From: Rhodospirillaceae bacterium
Lineage (GTDB): Bacteria; Pseudomonadota; Alphaproteobacteria; Dongiales; Dongiaceae
Assembly: GCA_008012315.1 (NCBI GenBank)
Contig: SSEL01000002.1
Coordinates: 62,001 to 126,000 of the forward strand
Length of the DNA stretch: 64,000 bases
Direction: 5' to 3'
Shown: positions 8,068-17,342 of the stretch, one piece after another
Layout of the letters: every line of letters begins with the position of its first letter
How positions within the stretch are numbered: position 1 is the first letter of the stretch
Program-made: the position numbers and the translations under genes
The notes under the pieces: model-generated
What the model was told of the DNA's origin: nothing
The model's database searches: none
Seen by the model: only the letters and a program-made list of their open reading frames with translations

Positions 8068-9525
8068 TTATGCGACGCGTAATACGGTCATCAGACCGGA
8101 CACCTGGTGATCCATGACATGGCAATGAAGCATCCAGTCGCCGGGGTTATCGGCAACGAAAGCGCAGTCCACGGTTTCTTTCGGCGGCACCAGAACGGTG
8201 TCGCTCCACTGATGGTGTGGCACGGCAACGCCGTTACGGCTCACTACCCGGAAGCTATGGCCATGGAGGTGCATGGGATGCCACCAGGCGGTCTGGTTCC
8301 GAATGGTCAGGATGTAGCTCTTGCCGCGCTGTAAGGTGAGGAGCGGTTGCATGCCGGACTGGCCATCGCCCGTCATCGACATGCCATTGATCGCCCAGAC
8401 CGCGCCGCCATCCATGCCGGGCATGGCCATGCCGTTCATACCGCCCATCCCAGTCATCATACCGCCGCCCATCATGCCGCCTTGCAATGTGATGTCGTGA
8501 TGCTCTGCGGCAACCAGGTCAGGCTCAGGCGTTGGATTGCGCGGTAACTGAAGTGGGGTTTCGAGAGGATGCGCCCGGACCGGCGCGTCCTCGCTATAGG
8601 ATAGATTTGTCAGGGTATAGGCGAGGTCCTGATAGAAATCGTCAGTCACCGCATAGCGCTGACCAGGGTCGCCCTGCATATCGATCATCACGTCGATGCG
8701 CATGGCTGGGCCTAGGAGCAGACGGCCGCCTTCCGGCTCATGCGGCTCGCAAGGCTGACCGTCAATCGCGACAATGACAGGGCGATGGCTGTCAAAGCGT
8801 AGCGCCATTATCCGGGCAAGCGCGGCATTGAGCAGTCGCAATCGGATACGCTCACCGGCTCGGACGGGCTGATCGGCCGGGACGGTGCCATTCAAGGTGA
8901 CGGTATTGCCGACACGGCCCGCCATTCCGGCGTCCATCATGTTGCCGAAGCCGGTCGCCAATTGCTTGTTTGGCTTAAGCCGCCAATCCGTCAGGACCCA
9001 GAGAATGTCCCGATCAACCGCTACCGGCTCTGGCTCCTCAATAATCAGAGCTCCCGCAAGACCCCTGCCGAGCTGCTGCAGGCTGTTAGCGTGGGGGTGA
9101 TACCAGAAGGTACCAGCATCTGGCGGCGTGAATTCATAGGTGAAGCTTTCGCCGGGTTTGATGGGCGGCTGCGTCAAGCCCGGAACGCCGTCCATGGCGT
9201 TAGGCAACCGGATGCCGTGCCAGTGCACTGTCGTGTCCTGATCGAGTTTATTCGAGACGACGACTTGCAGCGGCTCGCCTTGCCGCGCACGCAGGACCGG
9301 CCCAGGAATCTGTCCGTTATAATTCCAGACATCAGTAGGTTCTTGGCCGGGGCCAAACAGGTGCGCCTGTCCTGGAACTGGTGCGATCTGGTATTCCGTT
9401 GCGGCAGCCGCCAATACCTGGCGGCGCGATCCGGCCGCGGCCAAGACCATACCGCCACCAGCGCGAAGCACTGCCCGGCGCGAAATGAGAAAGCCGAATG
9501 CACGAGTCACAATTGGACCCTTCAA
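8068..9525 (-). CDS. Tat-exported multicopper oxidase
   Basis: A 485-residue oxidase with a twin-arginine signal (SRRAVLRAGGG). All four copper-ligand blocks are present: HWHG (near 103), HPHA (near 144), HPMHLHGH and HCHVMDH near the C-terminus, giving type 1 and trinuclear sites. A Met/Gly-rich insert (about residues 345-375) resembles the methionine-rich copper-entry region of CueO. The probable role is Cu(I) oxidation and periplasmic copper tolerance. It is the first enzyme of the leftward copper operon that runs on to ccdA. Confidence 0.92.
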   Translation of the reverse strand: MKGPIVTRAFGFLISRRAVLRAGGGMVLAAAGSRRQVLAAAATEYQIAPVPGQAHLFGPGQEPTDVWNYNGQIPGPVLRARQGEPLQVVVSNKLDQDTTVHWHGIRLPNAMDGVPGLTQPPIKPGESFTYEFTPPDAGTFWYHPHANSLQQLGRGLAGALIIEEPEPVAVDRDILWVLTDWRLKPNKQLATGFGNMMDAGMAGRVGNTVTLNGTVPADQPVRAGERIRLRLLNAALARIMALRFDSHRPVIVAIDGQPCEPHEPEGGRLLLGPAMRIDVMIDMQGDPGQRYAVTDDFYQDLAYTLTNLSYSEDAPVRAHPLETPLQLPRNPTPEPDLVAAEHHDITLQGGMMGGGMMTGMGGMNGMAMPGMDGGAVWAINGMSMTGDGQSGMQPLLTLQRGKSYILTIRNQTAWWHPMHLHGHSFRVVSRNGVAVPHHQWSDTVLVPPKETVDCAFVADNPGDWMLHCHVMDHQVSGLMTVLRVA

Positions 9526-9651
9526 AATGACGATAGGCCAGGGAACGCGGACCCTCTTTGGCTATAGCCACGAGGCGGCCTAACAAGGCGAGCGAAAGCT
9601 CACGCGCGTTCCGACGATCAGCGCATAGCCGGTTTCTCGGCTATCACTGAG

Positions 9652-10023
9652 TCATGCAAGGTCGATGGATCTAGGTGGGAAAGGTTCCGGCGCCGTCAAA
9701 CGGCCCATGAGAAGTTGGGGCGTAGGAGGGGCAATCCGGTCAAGTGTGAAACTGAAGGCCATAGGCAGGCCTTCAGGCAGTAGGGCGGCAACGGAGGTGG
9801 CGCAAATCGAGCCACAGGTCATCATTTTGACGCCGCCCCCGTCCTTGCCGCAGGCATGGCAATCGCTGGTCCCGGCCGCACCCATATCGGATGCCATCGC
9901 CATGGTATCGGGCATCGCCTTGCCCGTCATACTGTCAGTTTGAAGTAACTGCAGGCTCATACCGAGAGCGACGAGCGCGCTCAGCACGAAAGAAAAAACC
10001 TGACGGACAGTTCTAGGCTTCAT
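9652..10023 (-). CDS. Exported Met/Cys-rich small protein
   Basis: A 123-residue precursor with a signal peptide (about residues 1-24) and a middle region dense in metal ligands: several Met, then DCHACGKDGG and MMTCGSIC. The C-terminal third is proline-rich and ends without further motifs. It is of the DUF2946-like type found beside copper genes, but I cannot assign the family firmly. Placed upstream of the multicopper oxidase on the same strand, it is a plausible periplasmic copper-binding protein. Confidence 0.7.
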   Translation of the reverse strand: MKPRTVRQVFSFVLSALVALGMSLQLLQTDSMTGKAMPDTMAMASDMGAAGTSDCHACGKDGGGVKMMTCGSICATSVAALLPEGLPMAFSFTLDRIAPPTPQLLMGRLTAPEPFPPRSIDLA

Positions 10024-10164
10024 GGCACTCTAGGATGGCCAGATTATGATCGGAATTCAAGTTCGAATGCTTGGTTGCGACCTTTGGGCGGTAATCCAAA
10101 CCCTCCCATGTGGCAAGCTTGGTCAGCCAATTCCTGCGACCTGTCGGCACCCTTCCCGTCAGCG

Positions 10165-11118
10165 CTATATGGCGCAGCCACGCTGACTCATCTGGATGTT
10201 CCTTGGCATGAATTCGGCCAGTTTGATTGTCGAATTAACGTTGCGTTGCCATCCGGTCAGGGTCGAAAACTCAGGCCCGAGTATCAGGCGAGGCTCGGTG
10301 TCTCGCCACATGACACCGTCAAACAGGGCCAAATGGAGCGCTGTCTTCGCATATTGCGCGGGGAACCAGTGACTGTTGGCAATAAGGGCAAGCCGGTAGA
10401 GGTCGTCCACAGATAGGCCCTGTGAAGCACCCAGTTCGAGCAAGCCGAGGAGAGCGGAGCCATGGTTGCAGTCCTGCAGAAGTGTTGAGTTGTCGCAGCA
10501 GGGGCGAAAGCTCGTGGACGCAACCTGTTTTACCCGCGCCTCCTGCTCATCGGTCAACAGAACTGCGGAGACCTTGTTGAAATAGGCTGCGCCATTCTCC
10601 TCGTGCCCCAATGTCCATCCGGCCGTGCTGGCGAGGTTCGGAAGATTTGAGGTATTCACTGGGCTGGTTTCGTTAAACTTGGTCTTCGTCGACAATCCAA
10701 TGGGCCAGAACAGATTCAAAAGATGAGGCGCCGTGTCGAGGCTAAAGACGATTGGTTCAAATGAGGGTTTGACTAATAGCCCTTCCAGCCAAGCTGGAAC
10801 GCTGCCATTCACCCCATAATTGGCTCGCAACTTGCCTGGGTCGAGGGCGCCAGCAGCAATCACCTTTTGTAGGGAATCACCGAAGGTTACCTGGGTGTTT
10901 ATCCCGCCAGTCGGTACCATCTCGCTGAGCACATCCTGATAGCGAATGAACGGGTCTGGAAGGAAACGCTGCCGGGCGTAAAAGGCTCCCGCAGCCACCA
11001 AACCACCGATGCCAAAGGAGGCCGTGAGCGCAAGGGCGAAGCGTCGGCGCGTGACGACAATGTTCTCGTCGTGGCGCCGAGGCTCAACTGCACTGCTACT
11101 CGGAAACGGATCTGCCAT
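10165..11118 (-). CDS. Tat-exported protein of unknown function
   Basis: About 317 residues with a twin-arginine signal (TRRRFALALTASFGIGG) and a soluble periplasmic part. A conserved-looking block in the second half, SFRPCCDNSTLLQDCNHGSA, has vicinal cysteines, a third cysteine and a histidine, like a metal or redox site. I chose the ATG preceded by AGGATC; a GTG five codons upstream is possible. First gene of the leftward copper cluster. I do not recognise a characterised homologue. Confidence 0.68.
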   Translation of the reverse strand: MADPFPSSSAVEPRRHDENIVVTRRRFALALTASFGIGGLVAAGAFYARQRFLPDPFIRYQDVLSEMVPTGGINTQVTFGDSLQKVIAAGALDPGKLRANYGVNGSVPAWLEGLLVKPSFEPIVFSLDTAPHLLNLFWPIGLSTKTKFNETSPVNTSNLPNLASTAGWTLGHEENGAAYFNKVSAVLLTDEQEARVKQVASTSFRPCCDNSTLLQDCNHGSALLGLLELGASQGLSVDDLYRLALIANSHWFPAQYAKTALHLALFDGVMWRDTEPRLILGPEFSTLTGWQRNVNSTIKLAEFMPRNIQMSQRGCAI

Positions 11119-11397
11119 GCCTGATCCTAACACAAGATGAGAGACGTAACGACAACCTGTGGCTAGAGAACCCAGATAAATTTAGGATATTCTAACTTGC
11201 CTTGGCCCAGCTCTTTGAGGGCATGTCAATGCCACGAGTGCTCAAAGTCGCGTAAGCGCGTTGGATAACCAAATTGCCACGATGTCTGGAGCGAGTGTCT
11301 TTGAATTTGCGGCGTACCTACTTCATAATAATTCCTTTGAGAGTTTTCCGCCATTATGGCGCAAATCCGACCAGCAAAGGACATCAAAACAGGTCAT

Positions 11398-11420
11398 CCT
11401 GAATTGAGCGTCAATTCAGG
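11398..11420. terminator. Hairpin at the end of the unknown/AAA+ gene set
   Basis: A 10-bp perfect stem, CCTGAATTGA / TCAATTCAGG, with a 3-nt loop begins inside the stop codon of the leftward gene next to it. There is no long U-tract, so its efficiency as a terminator is uncertain. The roughly 280 bp from here to the Tat-exported gene show nothing else I can name. Confidence 0.55.
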
Positions 11421-12183
11421 GATTTGTCATGACCACCCGTTCAGAATCCAATGGCTCTTCGACGTCTTCAATCTCATCTAGGTTGACAGTCGCGGCCGTC
11501 CATTGATCAACGAAGGATGGTATGATGCCGCCGCGTGGTGCCGAATAGGTGTCCGGGTCATACTTCTCGTTCCACCACAAGCCGTGAACGGGAACGGCGG
11601 AAAGCGAAGGAAGCTGTTCCATCGCCCAAGCCATAATGACTGCATCTGTCGCATCACCGTCCTTCGGGCCGCGCGACCGCATGCCAGTCAGTTTTGCTAG
11701 TGCTCTTGAGCCAATAACCGCCGAAACAAGTTCGACAATAGGGCCGCCATCTGGCCCGTGCAATTTGTCAACAGTTAGGCCTTCTTCCCACTCATCCGAG
11801 GAGAAAACAGCATCCTTGTTGGCCTCTTCCTGCGTATCGAAGTCGGAACAGCGCCATTCCTCCGTTTCGAGGTCATAACGCCAGGCCCTCCAAAGCTGCT
11901 GCCGCTTAGCAAACTTCTCGCTAACGGCCCAGTCTACGATCACGGCGAGGAGATCGGTGTCGTTCTGGACCTCGTGGATGTCGAGGAAATGTGCCTCTGG
12001 CGATACCAGCTCATGGAGATCATGACCGCCCAGTTTGACGATCTGTTGCCAGGCATGCGGACACAGCGATACCGACAAACAGTTACCTTCCCAACTCGAC
12101 CGCCCAGAATTGCGACCAAGATTGACGGGGTCCATCGTCCCAAGATGTAGGACACGGTCGAGGCGGATGAGTGGCAACTGCAT
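11416..12183 (-). CDS. Hypothetical protein beside AAA+ ATPase
   Basis: A 255-residue soluble, acidic protein without signal peptide or membrane segment. The N-terminus, MQLPLIRLDRVLHLGT, leads into a possible small domain with CPHAWQQIVKLGG. A central stretch, WRAWRYDLETEEW, resembles a domain that reads a substrate rather than an enzyme core. No catalytic motif is visible. It follows the AAA+ ATPase gene on the same strand after about 145 bp, so the two may work together. Unknown function. Confidence 0.6.
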   Translation of the reverse strand: MQLPLIRLDRVLHLGTMDPVNLGRNSGRSSWEGNCLSVSLCPHAWQQIVKLGGHDLHELVSPEAHFLDIHEVQNDTDLLAVIVDWAVSEKFAKRQQLWRAWRYDLETEEWRCSDFDTQEEANKDAVFSSDEWEEGLTVDKLHGPDGGPIVELVSAVIGSRALAKLTGMRSRGPKDGDATDAVIMAWAMEQLPSLSAVPVHGLWWNEKYDPDTYSAPRGGIIPSFVDQWTAATVNLDEIEDVEEPLDSERVVMTNP

Positions 12184-12327
12184 ACGTCTAGCACTTGGGA
12201 GAAATTGATCGAACTAGACAAAACGGTAGCTGATGGGCCTGCAAGAATGAACCGCTATCAAATAACTTGGATTAATAGCTTAGTGTAGATTTGGTCGGCT
12301 TTGCGCCTTAATGGCGGAGTTTTCCCC

Positions 12328-13878
12328 TTAGTGCCTACTCGACAGGGTATGCCGGGCATCAATGATCACCTCGACGAGCAGTCGAAGACTTCTCATAGAG
12401 CCACCAGACCAAGCCATATATAAAGCCTCCAATTCTTCCACATCCAGAGACCGTGCCCATCTTTCATCATACCCTTGCGCAACGAGTGTCTCCCTCAGAA
12501 TGGCGTTAGCAAGGACATGCATATGGATGTGGTTCGGTGGGGGAAACTGGATCGCTGTCATACGGTCAAGCAGGGTTGGGGGAATGCCTTCCCTGGAGTT
12601 AGCTGTCGCAATCCAAATCATATGTGATAGATCGATGGGCGCCTGGATATAGGGGTCTCGCCAGCACTTGGCCGATTGAGGCTCTAAGAGCGTGAGCAGG
12701 CAATCGAAGAGTGAGCCATTATGTCGGCTCGCACTTGCTTTTTCCAGTTCGTCCAAGATGACACCGGGTGAAGCCGTCCCGTACCGTCTGATCAGGGAAA
12801 GCGGCACAGACGGTTCGCCGGACGACCAGCGGCGCGCTGTGCCCATGAAGGCGCTGTCAGACGTCCCGCCGCAGGGAAATACCTCCGCAGGGACACCAAG
12901 CTCCTTCAGCAGCCGCTGCGAGTAGGTCGTCTTGCCTGACCCAGGCGGGCCGATCAGCAACAAGGGCTTGAGCCTGACATGGTTTGACCCAAAGAGACTG
13001 TTAACAATCCTGGTGGTGATTTGAGTAGCGTGAGGGAAGGTCTCGTTTAATCTTCTCTGCACCTGGGCCAGGTCCTCTACCGGACACAAAGGCAAATGTG
13101 CTCCGACAAGGGATTTGAACTCGCGCTGGACATCCTTGCCTTGATTCACATCAGCATTGCCAAGGGCCTCGATGACAACGACTGAAGTGTGCCTTTGATC
13201 GGTTACCCAGCTCGGGGTATCTGTGGGAGGAGCTTCCTTCGATGCCTCCTTTTCTTCCGGTGCCAAATGTGAGTTCTTGTGCTCAAGATATTTCCCTGCC
13301 TGGCGATCATGTTCCTGCAGCATCCGCACAAACAGATTGGAGCCAATTGCTTGTGCGTTACGATGACCGTTGATCGGCCGGGCGAAGCCCTGTTCAGCCA
13401 GGGATAGCCATCCGAGGGCAGCAAAGCTGAGTTCGAGGGCGACTTCTTCTGCACCAGTACAGCGCATAGTTTCGCTAACAGCGTGACCGGCCACCCGCAG
13501 CATCGAATCTTGATGACCTTTGCAAGCAGCATAATAGTCACAACGTCGTTTGGCGTCGTGTAGATAGACCTCAGGAAACTTCCGACTCTCAGGATGGGTG
13601 CCAAATGCCTCGCCAACATCTAGAAAATCCGACGTCTCAATGGAGACCGCCAGGATACGAAGAGCGGCGCCCAACGGTGTGTCGAGTAGGTTCTCGCGCT
13701 TCAGTCGCATCAGGACGCGGTTGGCGAACTCCTCACAATCCGCTCCCAGCCGCCCGCCAAACATGTCCATGCCTCGTAAAAGCTCGATGAAGTTCGGCAA
13801 ATGCACGCCTTCTCGAGCCGCACGTGCACGTCTGTCGAAGATGCGCGCTCGCTTGGCACGCGCTTTTTCGTCGTCCAT
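12328..13878 (-). CDS. AAA+ ATPase with Lon-like ATPase core, no protease domain
   Basis: About 516 residues. The N-terminal half is helical with no known motif. The C-terminal half is an AAA+ module: Walker A GPPGSGKT, the F-(M)GT substrate-loop region, Walker B ILDELEK, sensor 1 IATANS and an arginine finger in LLDRMT. The core resembles Lon ATPase, but the chain ends after the small helical lid with no Ser-Lys protease. The start is set by GGAGGGG 4 nt upstream. Flanked by two unknown genes; a remodelling or defence ATPase is possible. Confidence 0.8.
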   Translation of the reverse strand: MDDEKARAKRARIFDRRARAAREGVHLPNFIELLRGMDMFGGRLGADCEEFANRVLMRLKRENLLDTPLGAALRILAVSIETSDFLDVGEAFGTHPESRKFPEVYLHDAKRRCDYYAACKGHQDSMLRVAGHAVSETMRCTGAEEVALELSFAALGWLSLAEQGFARPINGHRNAQAIGSNLFVRMLQEHDRQAGKYLEHKNSHLAPEEKEASKEAPPTDTPSWVTDQRHTSVVVIEALGNADVNQGKDVQREFKSLVGAHLPLCPVEDLAQVQRRLNETFPHATQITTRIVNSLFGSNHVRLKPLLLIGPPGSGKTTYSQRLLKELGVPAEVFPCGGTSDSAFMGTARRWSSGEPSVPLSLIRRYGTASPGVILDELEKASASRHNGSLFDCLLTLLEPQSAKCWRDPYIQAPIDLSHMIWIATANSREGIPPTLLDRMTAIQFPPPNHIHMHVLANAILRETLVAQGYDERWARSLDVEELEALYMAWSGGSMRSLRLLVEVIIDARHTLSSRH

Positions 13879-13924
13879 GATCCCCTCCGCAAAAATGAAA
13901 GCTTCTGCTTGCCCTACAAGGCAA

Positions 13925-14290
13925 TCAGTTCGGAGGGGATTGCGTCTTAAGCCGACGTTCGAGTTCCTCTCGGAGATCCTTGAGGGAATCACCAAGGCGA
14001 TAGTAACGCGAGAACGTCCGAGCCCAGCCTTGCTGCTGATCGATAGCCCAAAGTTGACTGGTATGGATTTGGGTATTGCCGAGGATTGGGTGCCCGGTAA
14101 CCTGGCCGCTGAGGCAGAAGCTCAGATAGGGCTCCAACTGATAGCCATTTAACAATGGTGCGTGTTGAAGTTCAGCGTGTGTCGGACCAGTGCCACCTTT
14201 GATAGCCTTCAAGTCCTGCACTAAGTTTAAAAGAGTTGCGAGGGTATGCTCACCATCGGCGTCATCGCCGAGCCAGAAGCCTTCCATCAT
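13925..14290 (-). CDS. Hypothetical protein, DUF6634-like
   Basis: A 121-residue soluble protein. The pattern of a first helical part, then GHPILGNTQIHTSQLWAID, then WARTFSRYYRLG, recalls the DUF6634 family of alphaproteobacteria, from memory and unverified. No catalytic residues can be named. It lies 46 nt upstream of the AAA+ ATPase start on the same strand, so it probably leads that operon. An unusual nested inverted repeat precedes it. Confidence 0.6.
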   Translation of the reverse strand: MMEGFWLGDDADGEHTLATLLNLVQDLKAIKGGTGPTHAELQHAPLLNGYQLEPYLSFCLSGQVTGHPILGNTQIHTSQLWAIDQQQGWARTFSRYYRLGDSLKDLREELERRLKTQSPPN

Positions 14291-14296
14291 GGCACA

Positions 14297-14351
14297 TCAC
14301 CTGTCTGCATGTGACTGGATCGACGGCACACGCCGTCGGCGACACAGGTGA
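14297..14351. repeat. Nested inverted repeats in divergent intergenic region
   Basis: Outer arms TCACCTGT (14297-14304) and ACAGGTGA (14344-14351) enclose an inner perfect hairpin CGACGGC acac GCCGTCG (14321-14338). It lies between the leftward DUF6634-like gene and the rightward helicase gene, a good place for an operator or structured leader. Which it is cannot be told from sequence. Confidence 0.5.
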
Positions 14352-14568
14352 TGCAGCTAGATGTTCAGTAGACGGCAGCCACCACCTGTTCAAAGGCCGC
14401 TCGTATTCGGCCATCGATGATGGAGAGCTGATAACTGGCCACGGCCAGCTTGATGAGTGGAAGGTCTAAAATCACGGTCTTCACTCCGCACGAAATTGTC
14501 GTCGCGCCTTGAAGAGAACGTAAAGAGAACACATCTTCGCTCCCATGTCAACTGTGAGGGCGAGCGTC

Positions 14569-16626
14569 ATGGACCAAAACTATTTGGACCATCTGAATCC
14601 GCAGCAGCGAAAAGCGGTCATCTACGGCCTCAACCGGCCGGGGAAATTGCCGCCGCCGCTCCTGATCATCGCGGGCGCCGGTACTGGCAAGACGGCGACG
14701 TTGGCTCATCGTCTTGCGCACATCGTCGTTTGTGGTGGTGACCCGGCGAAGGTTCTCCTGATGACTTTCACGAGACGGGCAGCCACCGAGATGATTGAGC
14801 GAGCCACCCGGCTGGTCAGTAAGGTCCTCAAGCTCGACACTTCGATTGATTTGCCTTGGGCAGGGACATTCCATTCCATCGGTGCACGGCTACTGCGCGA
14901 ATATGCGACCACTATCGGACTCAGTCCGAATTTCACCGTGCACGACAGAAGTGATTCTACCGATCTGATGGACTTGGTTCGCCATGAGCTTGAGTTGACT
15001 CAATCGACGAAGCGTTTTCCCAAGGCAGCCACGTGCCTTGCGATCTACAGCATGATCGTCAATACACGAGGCAGGCTTGAGGAGGTGTTGTCTGCGGCGT
15101 TCCCATGGTGTGAACAGTGGACTGAAGAGTTGAGGACACTGTTCGCCGCTTACGTCAGAGCCAAGCAGCTTCAGCACATCTTGGACTTCGACGACCTACT
15201 CCTTTACTGGAGCCATATGATGAAGATTCCGACTATCGCGGAGGACGTTGCAGATCGTTTCGATTACGTGCTCATCGATGAATATCAAGACACCAACCTG
15301 ACCCAAAGCGATATCCTTCTCAATATGAAGCCAGGCGGGGAAGGGGTTACAGTCGTTGGTGACGACGCCCAATCAATCTATCGTTTCCGAGCTGCCCAAG
15401 TCGAAAACATCCTCACTTTCCCAACTGCCTATGACCCAGCAGCCAAGGTCATTGCGCTTGAGCAAAATTACCGCTCAAGCCAGCCTATCCTGGATGCCGC
15501 CAACGCGGTGATCGCGTTGGCTGAGAACCGGTACACGAAGAACCTGTGGTGTGCTCGCGCTGCCGGAGAAAAGCCTCGCCTGGTCGTCGTAAGGGATGAC
15601 GCGGATCAAGCGAGGCATGTCTCGGAGGCATTGCTCGCAAATCGGGAAGCAGGGGATAGTCTAAAACAACAAGCCGTTCTCTTTCGAGCATCACACCACA
15701 GTGGCCAGCTTGAGATCGAGCTTACTCGCCGTAACATTCCGTATGTCAAATATGGCGGATTGCGCTTTATGGACGCCGCCCACATCAAGGACGTCATTTG
15801 CATCCTGAGATGGGCCCAGAATATGCGCGACCGCGTCTCTGGCTTTCGTGTACTCAAGTTGCTTCCTGGGTTTGGACCAGTGAATGCGGGGTGGTTGGTT
15901 GACACGTTGGCGGCCTCTCAATCACCAATGGAAGAGATCCAGAAGTACACGCCGCCGCCGTCTGCAAAGGGTTGTTGGAAAGACTTCCTTATGCTGCTTG
16001 GGCGTCTCCGAGCGCCGATGCTTGGTTGGCCAGCGGACATGTCTCTTATCCGCGAGTGGTATACCCCGCTACTGGATGGGCTTCATGATGATCCCAAGGG
16101 GCGGACGGCCGATATTCTGCAGCTTGAGCAGATTGCCGCTACTTTTCCAACGCGCGACAAGTTCATCACCGAACTTACCTTGGATGCGCCCGATGCAGCC
16201 TCTAAGCAATCGGGAGATCCAAAGTACGACGAGGATTATGTCATCCTCTCGACTATTCACTCAGGGAAAGGGCTGGAGTTCTCTCGCGTTTTCATTCTGA
16301 GCTGTATCGATGGATGTTTCCCAAGTGATCTGGCGGCCGGGGAGAAGGAGGCTATTGAAGAGGAGCGTCGACTTCTCTATGTCGGGATGACACGGGCGAA
16401 GAACTCCCTGACGCTGCTTCTTCCCCAGAACTTCTATATCCATCGGCAACCGGCAAGGGGGGCGAGGCATATCATGACTTCGCGAACACGCTTCATCCCC
16501 GACAGCATCATTAACAAATTTGAATTGGCTGCTTGGCCGACAACTTCGCATACCCCCTCCAGATACAGCTCGTCTCCGGCCGTTGATATTGGTGCGATTG
16601 TAAATTCAGAATGGGTGCAAAAATAG
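14569..16626 (+). CDS. UvrD/Rep-family superfamily 1 helicase
   Basis: About 685 residues with the SF1A motif set: Walker A AGAGTGKT, GTFHSIGARLL (Ia/Ib region), DEYQDT (motif II), GDDAQSIYRFR (III), LEQNYRS (IV), STIHSGKGLEF (V), and VGMTRAK (VI). It unwinds DNA 3' to 5'. It is shorter and more diverged than housekeeping UvrD and ends without the usual C-terminal extension, so it is probably an accessory copy. I start at the second ATG, after GAGGGCGAG; an ATG eight codons earlier is possible. It stands alone on its strand between unknown and toxin genes. Confidence 0.88.
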   Translation: MDQNYLDHLNPQQRKAVIYGLNRPGKLPPPLLIIAGAGTGKTATLAHRLAHIVVCGGDPAKVLLMTFTRRAATEMIERATRLVSKVLKLDTSIDLPWAGTFHSIGARLLREYATTIGLSPNFTVHDRSDSTDLMDLVRHELELTQSTKRFPKAATCLAIYSMIVNTRGRLEEVLSAAFPWCEQWTEELRTLFAAYVRAKQLQHILDFDDLLLYWSHMMKIPTIAEDVADRFDYVLIDEYQDTNLTQSDILLNMKPGGEGVTVVGDDAQSIYRFRAAQVENILTFPTAYDPAAKVIALEQNYRSSQPILDAANAVIALAENRYTKNLWCARAAGEKPRLVVVRDDADQARHVSEALLANREAGDSLKQQAVLFRASHHSGQLEIELTRRNIPYVKYGGLRFMDAAHIKDVICILRWAQNMRDRVSGFRVLKLLPGFGPVNAGWLVDTLAASQSPMEEIQKYTPPPSAKGCWKDFLMLLGRLRAPMLGWPADMSLIREWYTPLLDGLHDDPKGRTADILQLEQIAATFPTRDKFITELTLDAPDAASKQSGDPKYDEDYVILSTIHSGKGLEFSRVFILSCIDGCFPSDLAAGEKEAIEEERRLLYVGMTRAKNSLTLLLPQNFYIHRQPARGARHIMTSRTRFIPDSIINKFELAAWPTTSHTPSRYSSSPAVDIGAIVNSEWVQK

Positions 16627-16717
16627 CCAAGGGGCTTCCTCATAACTCCGTTTGACGAGCTTCCACTTCGGCTCGCTTCGCATATTCTTGTCCGCGCGAC
16701 TATTGACGGAAGCGGTC

Positions 16718-17314
16718 TCACGAAGATCGCAGACGCTTGATCGATTCTTGTGCTGGATCTGTGGCTGTCGAATGCTGGACCTGTCCGGAATGACGCTGTT
16801 TCTGGAATTCGTTTCGGATCGAGCTAAATCTGGATTTATTCCGCGGATCGGCGAGCGTCGCCTGTAGCGATTCGGTGAAATTGTCCGTATCGATAACAGT
16901 GGCGCCGGTGGCTCGGAAATGGCCTACGTTTCGGGTGATCACGTAAAAGCATCTGATGTCGGCTGTCGCTGCAATGATTGCATCCGCAAGACCGATATCT
17001 CCGCCACACTGCCCAGCCTTTGCTCGCAGTTCTGCCGAACGAACAAGGACCCATTTATCGACAGGTAATATCCTGTCCGAGAACATTGACAGGAGTTGGG
17101 AGTTTAACCAGGCGTACTTCGTTGCTTTCAACCTATCCTCTACGGACTTTTTGATCGCAAGCCGTGCCACCCCAAATTCGAGTTCATGAATACTGATGGA
17201 TGAGACGAAACACAGATGTGCCTTATCGTCGAGCCACTTCAGCAGATCGGTCGGCTCTGGGTTGCGATTGATGATGTCACCGAGGACATTGGTGTCGAGC
17301 AGGAAACGCTGCAC
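16718..17314 (-). CDS. vapC: VapC-type PIN-domain toxin
   Basis: About 198 residues with a PIN ribonuclease fold. The acidic residues are in place: D in FLLDTNV, E in IHELEFG, D in GLADAIIAA, then the TRN segment near the end. VapC toxins cleave tRNA or rRNA. The start is a GTG behind GGGAGGGGA; an upstream in-frame codon is less likely. The C-terminus is extended by about 50 charged residues beyond the usual length. It follows its antitoxin gene by about 28 nt. Confidence 0.85.
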   Translation of the reverse strand: MQRFLLDTNVLGDIINRNPEPTDLLKWLDDKAHLCFVSSISIHELEFGVARLAIKKSVEDRLKATKYAWLNSQLLSMFSDRILPVDKWVLVRSAELRAKAGQCGGDIGLADAIIAATADIRCFYVITRNVGHFRATGATVIDTDNFTESLQATLADPRNKSRFSSIRNEFQKQRHSGQVQHSTATDPAQESIKRLRSS

Positions 17315-17342
17315 GGGCTCCCCTCCCAAGCGCAGAACTTCC

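Noticed and set aside
8360-8490. Apparent repeat rich in ATG/GGC units
   Set aside because: It is the coding sequence of the Met/Gly-rich insert in the multicopper oxidase, not a DNA repeat.
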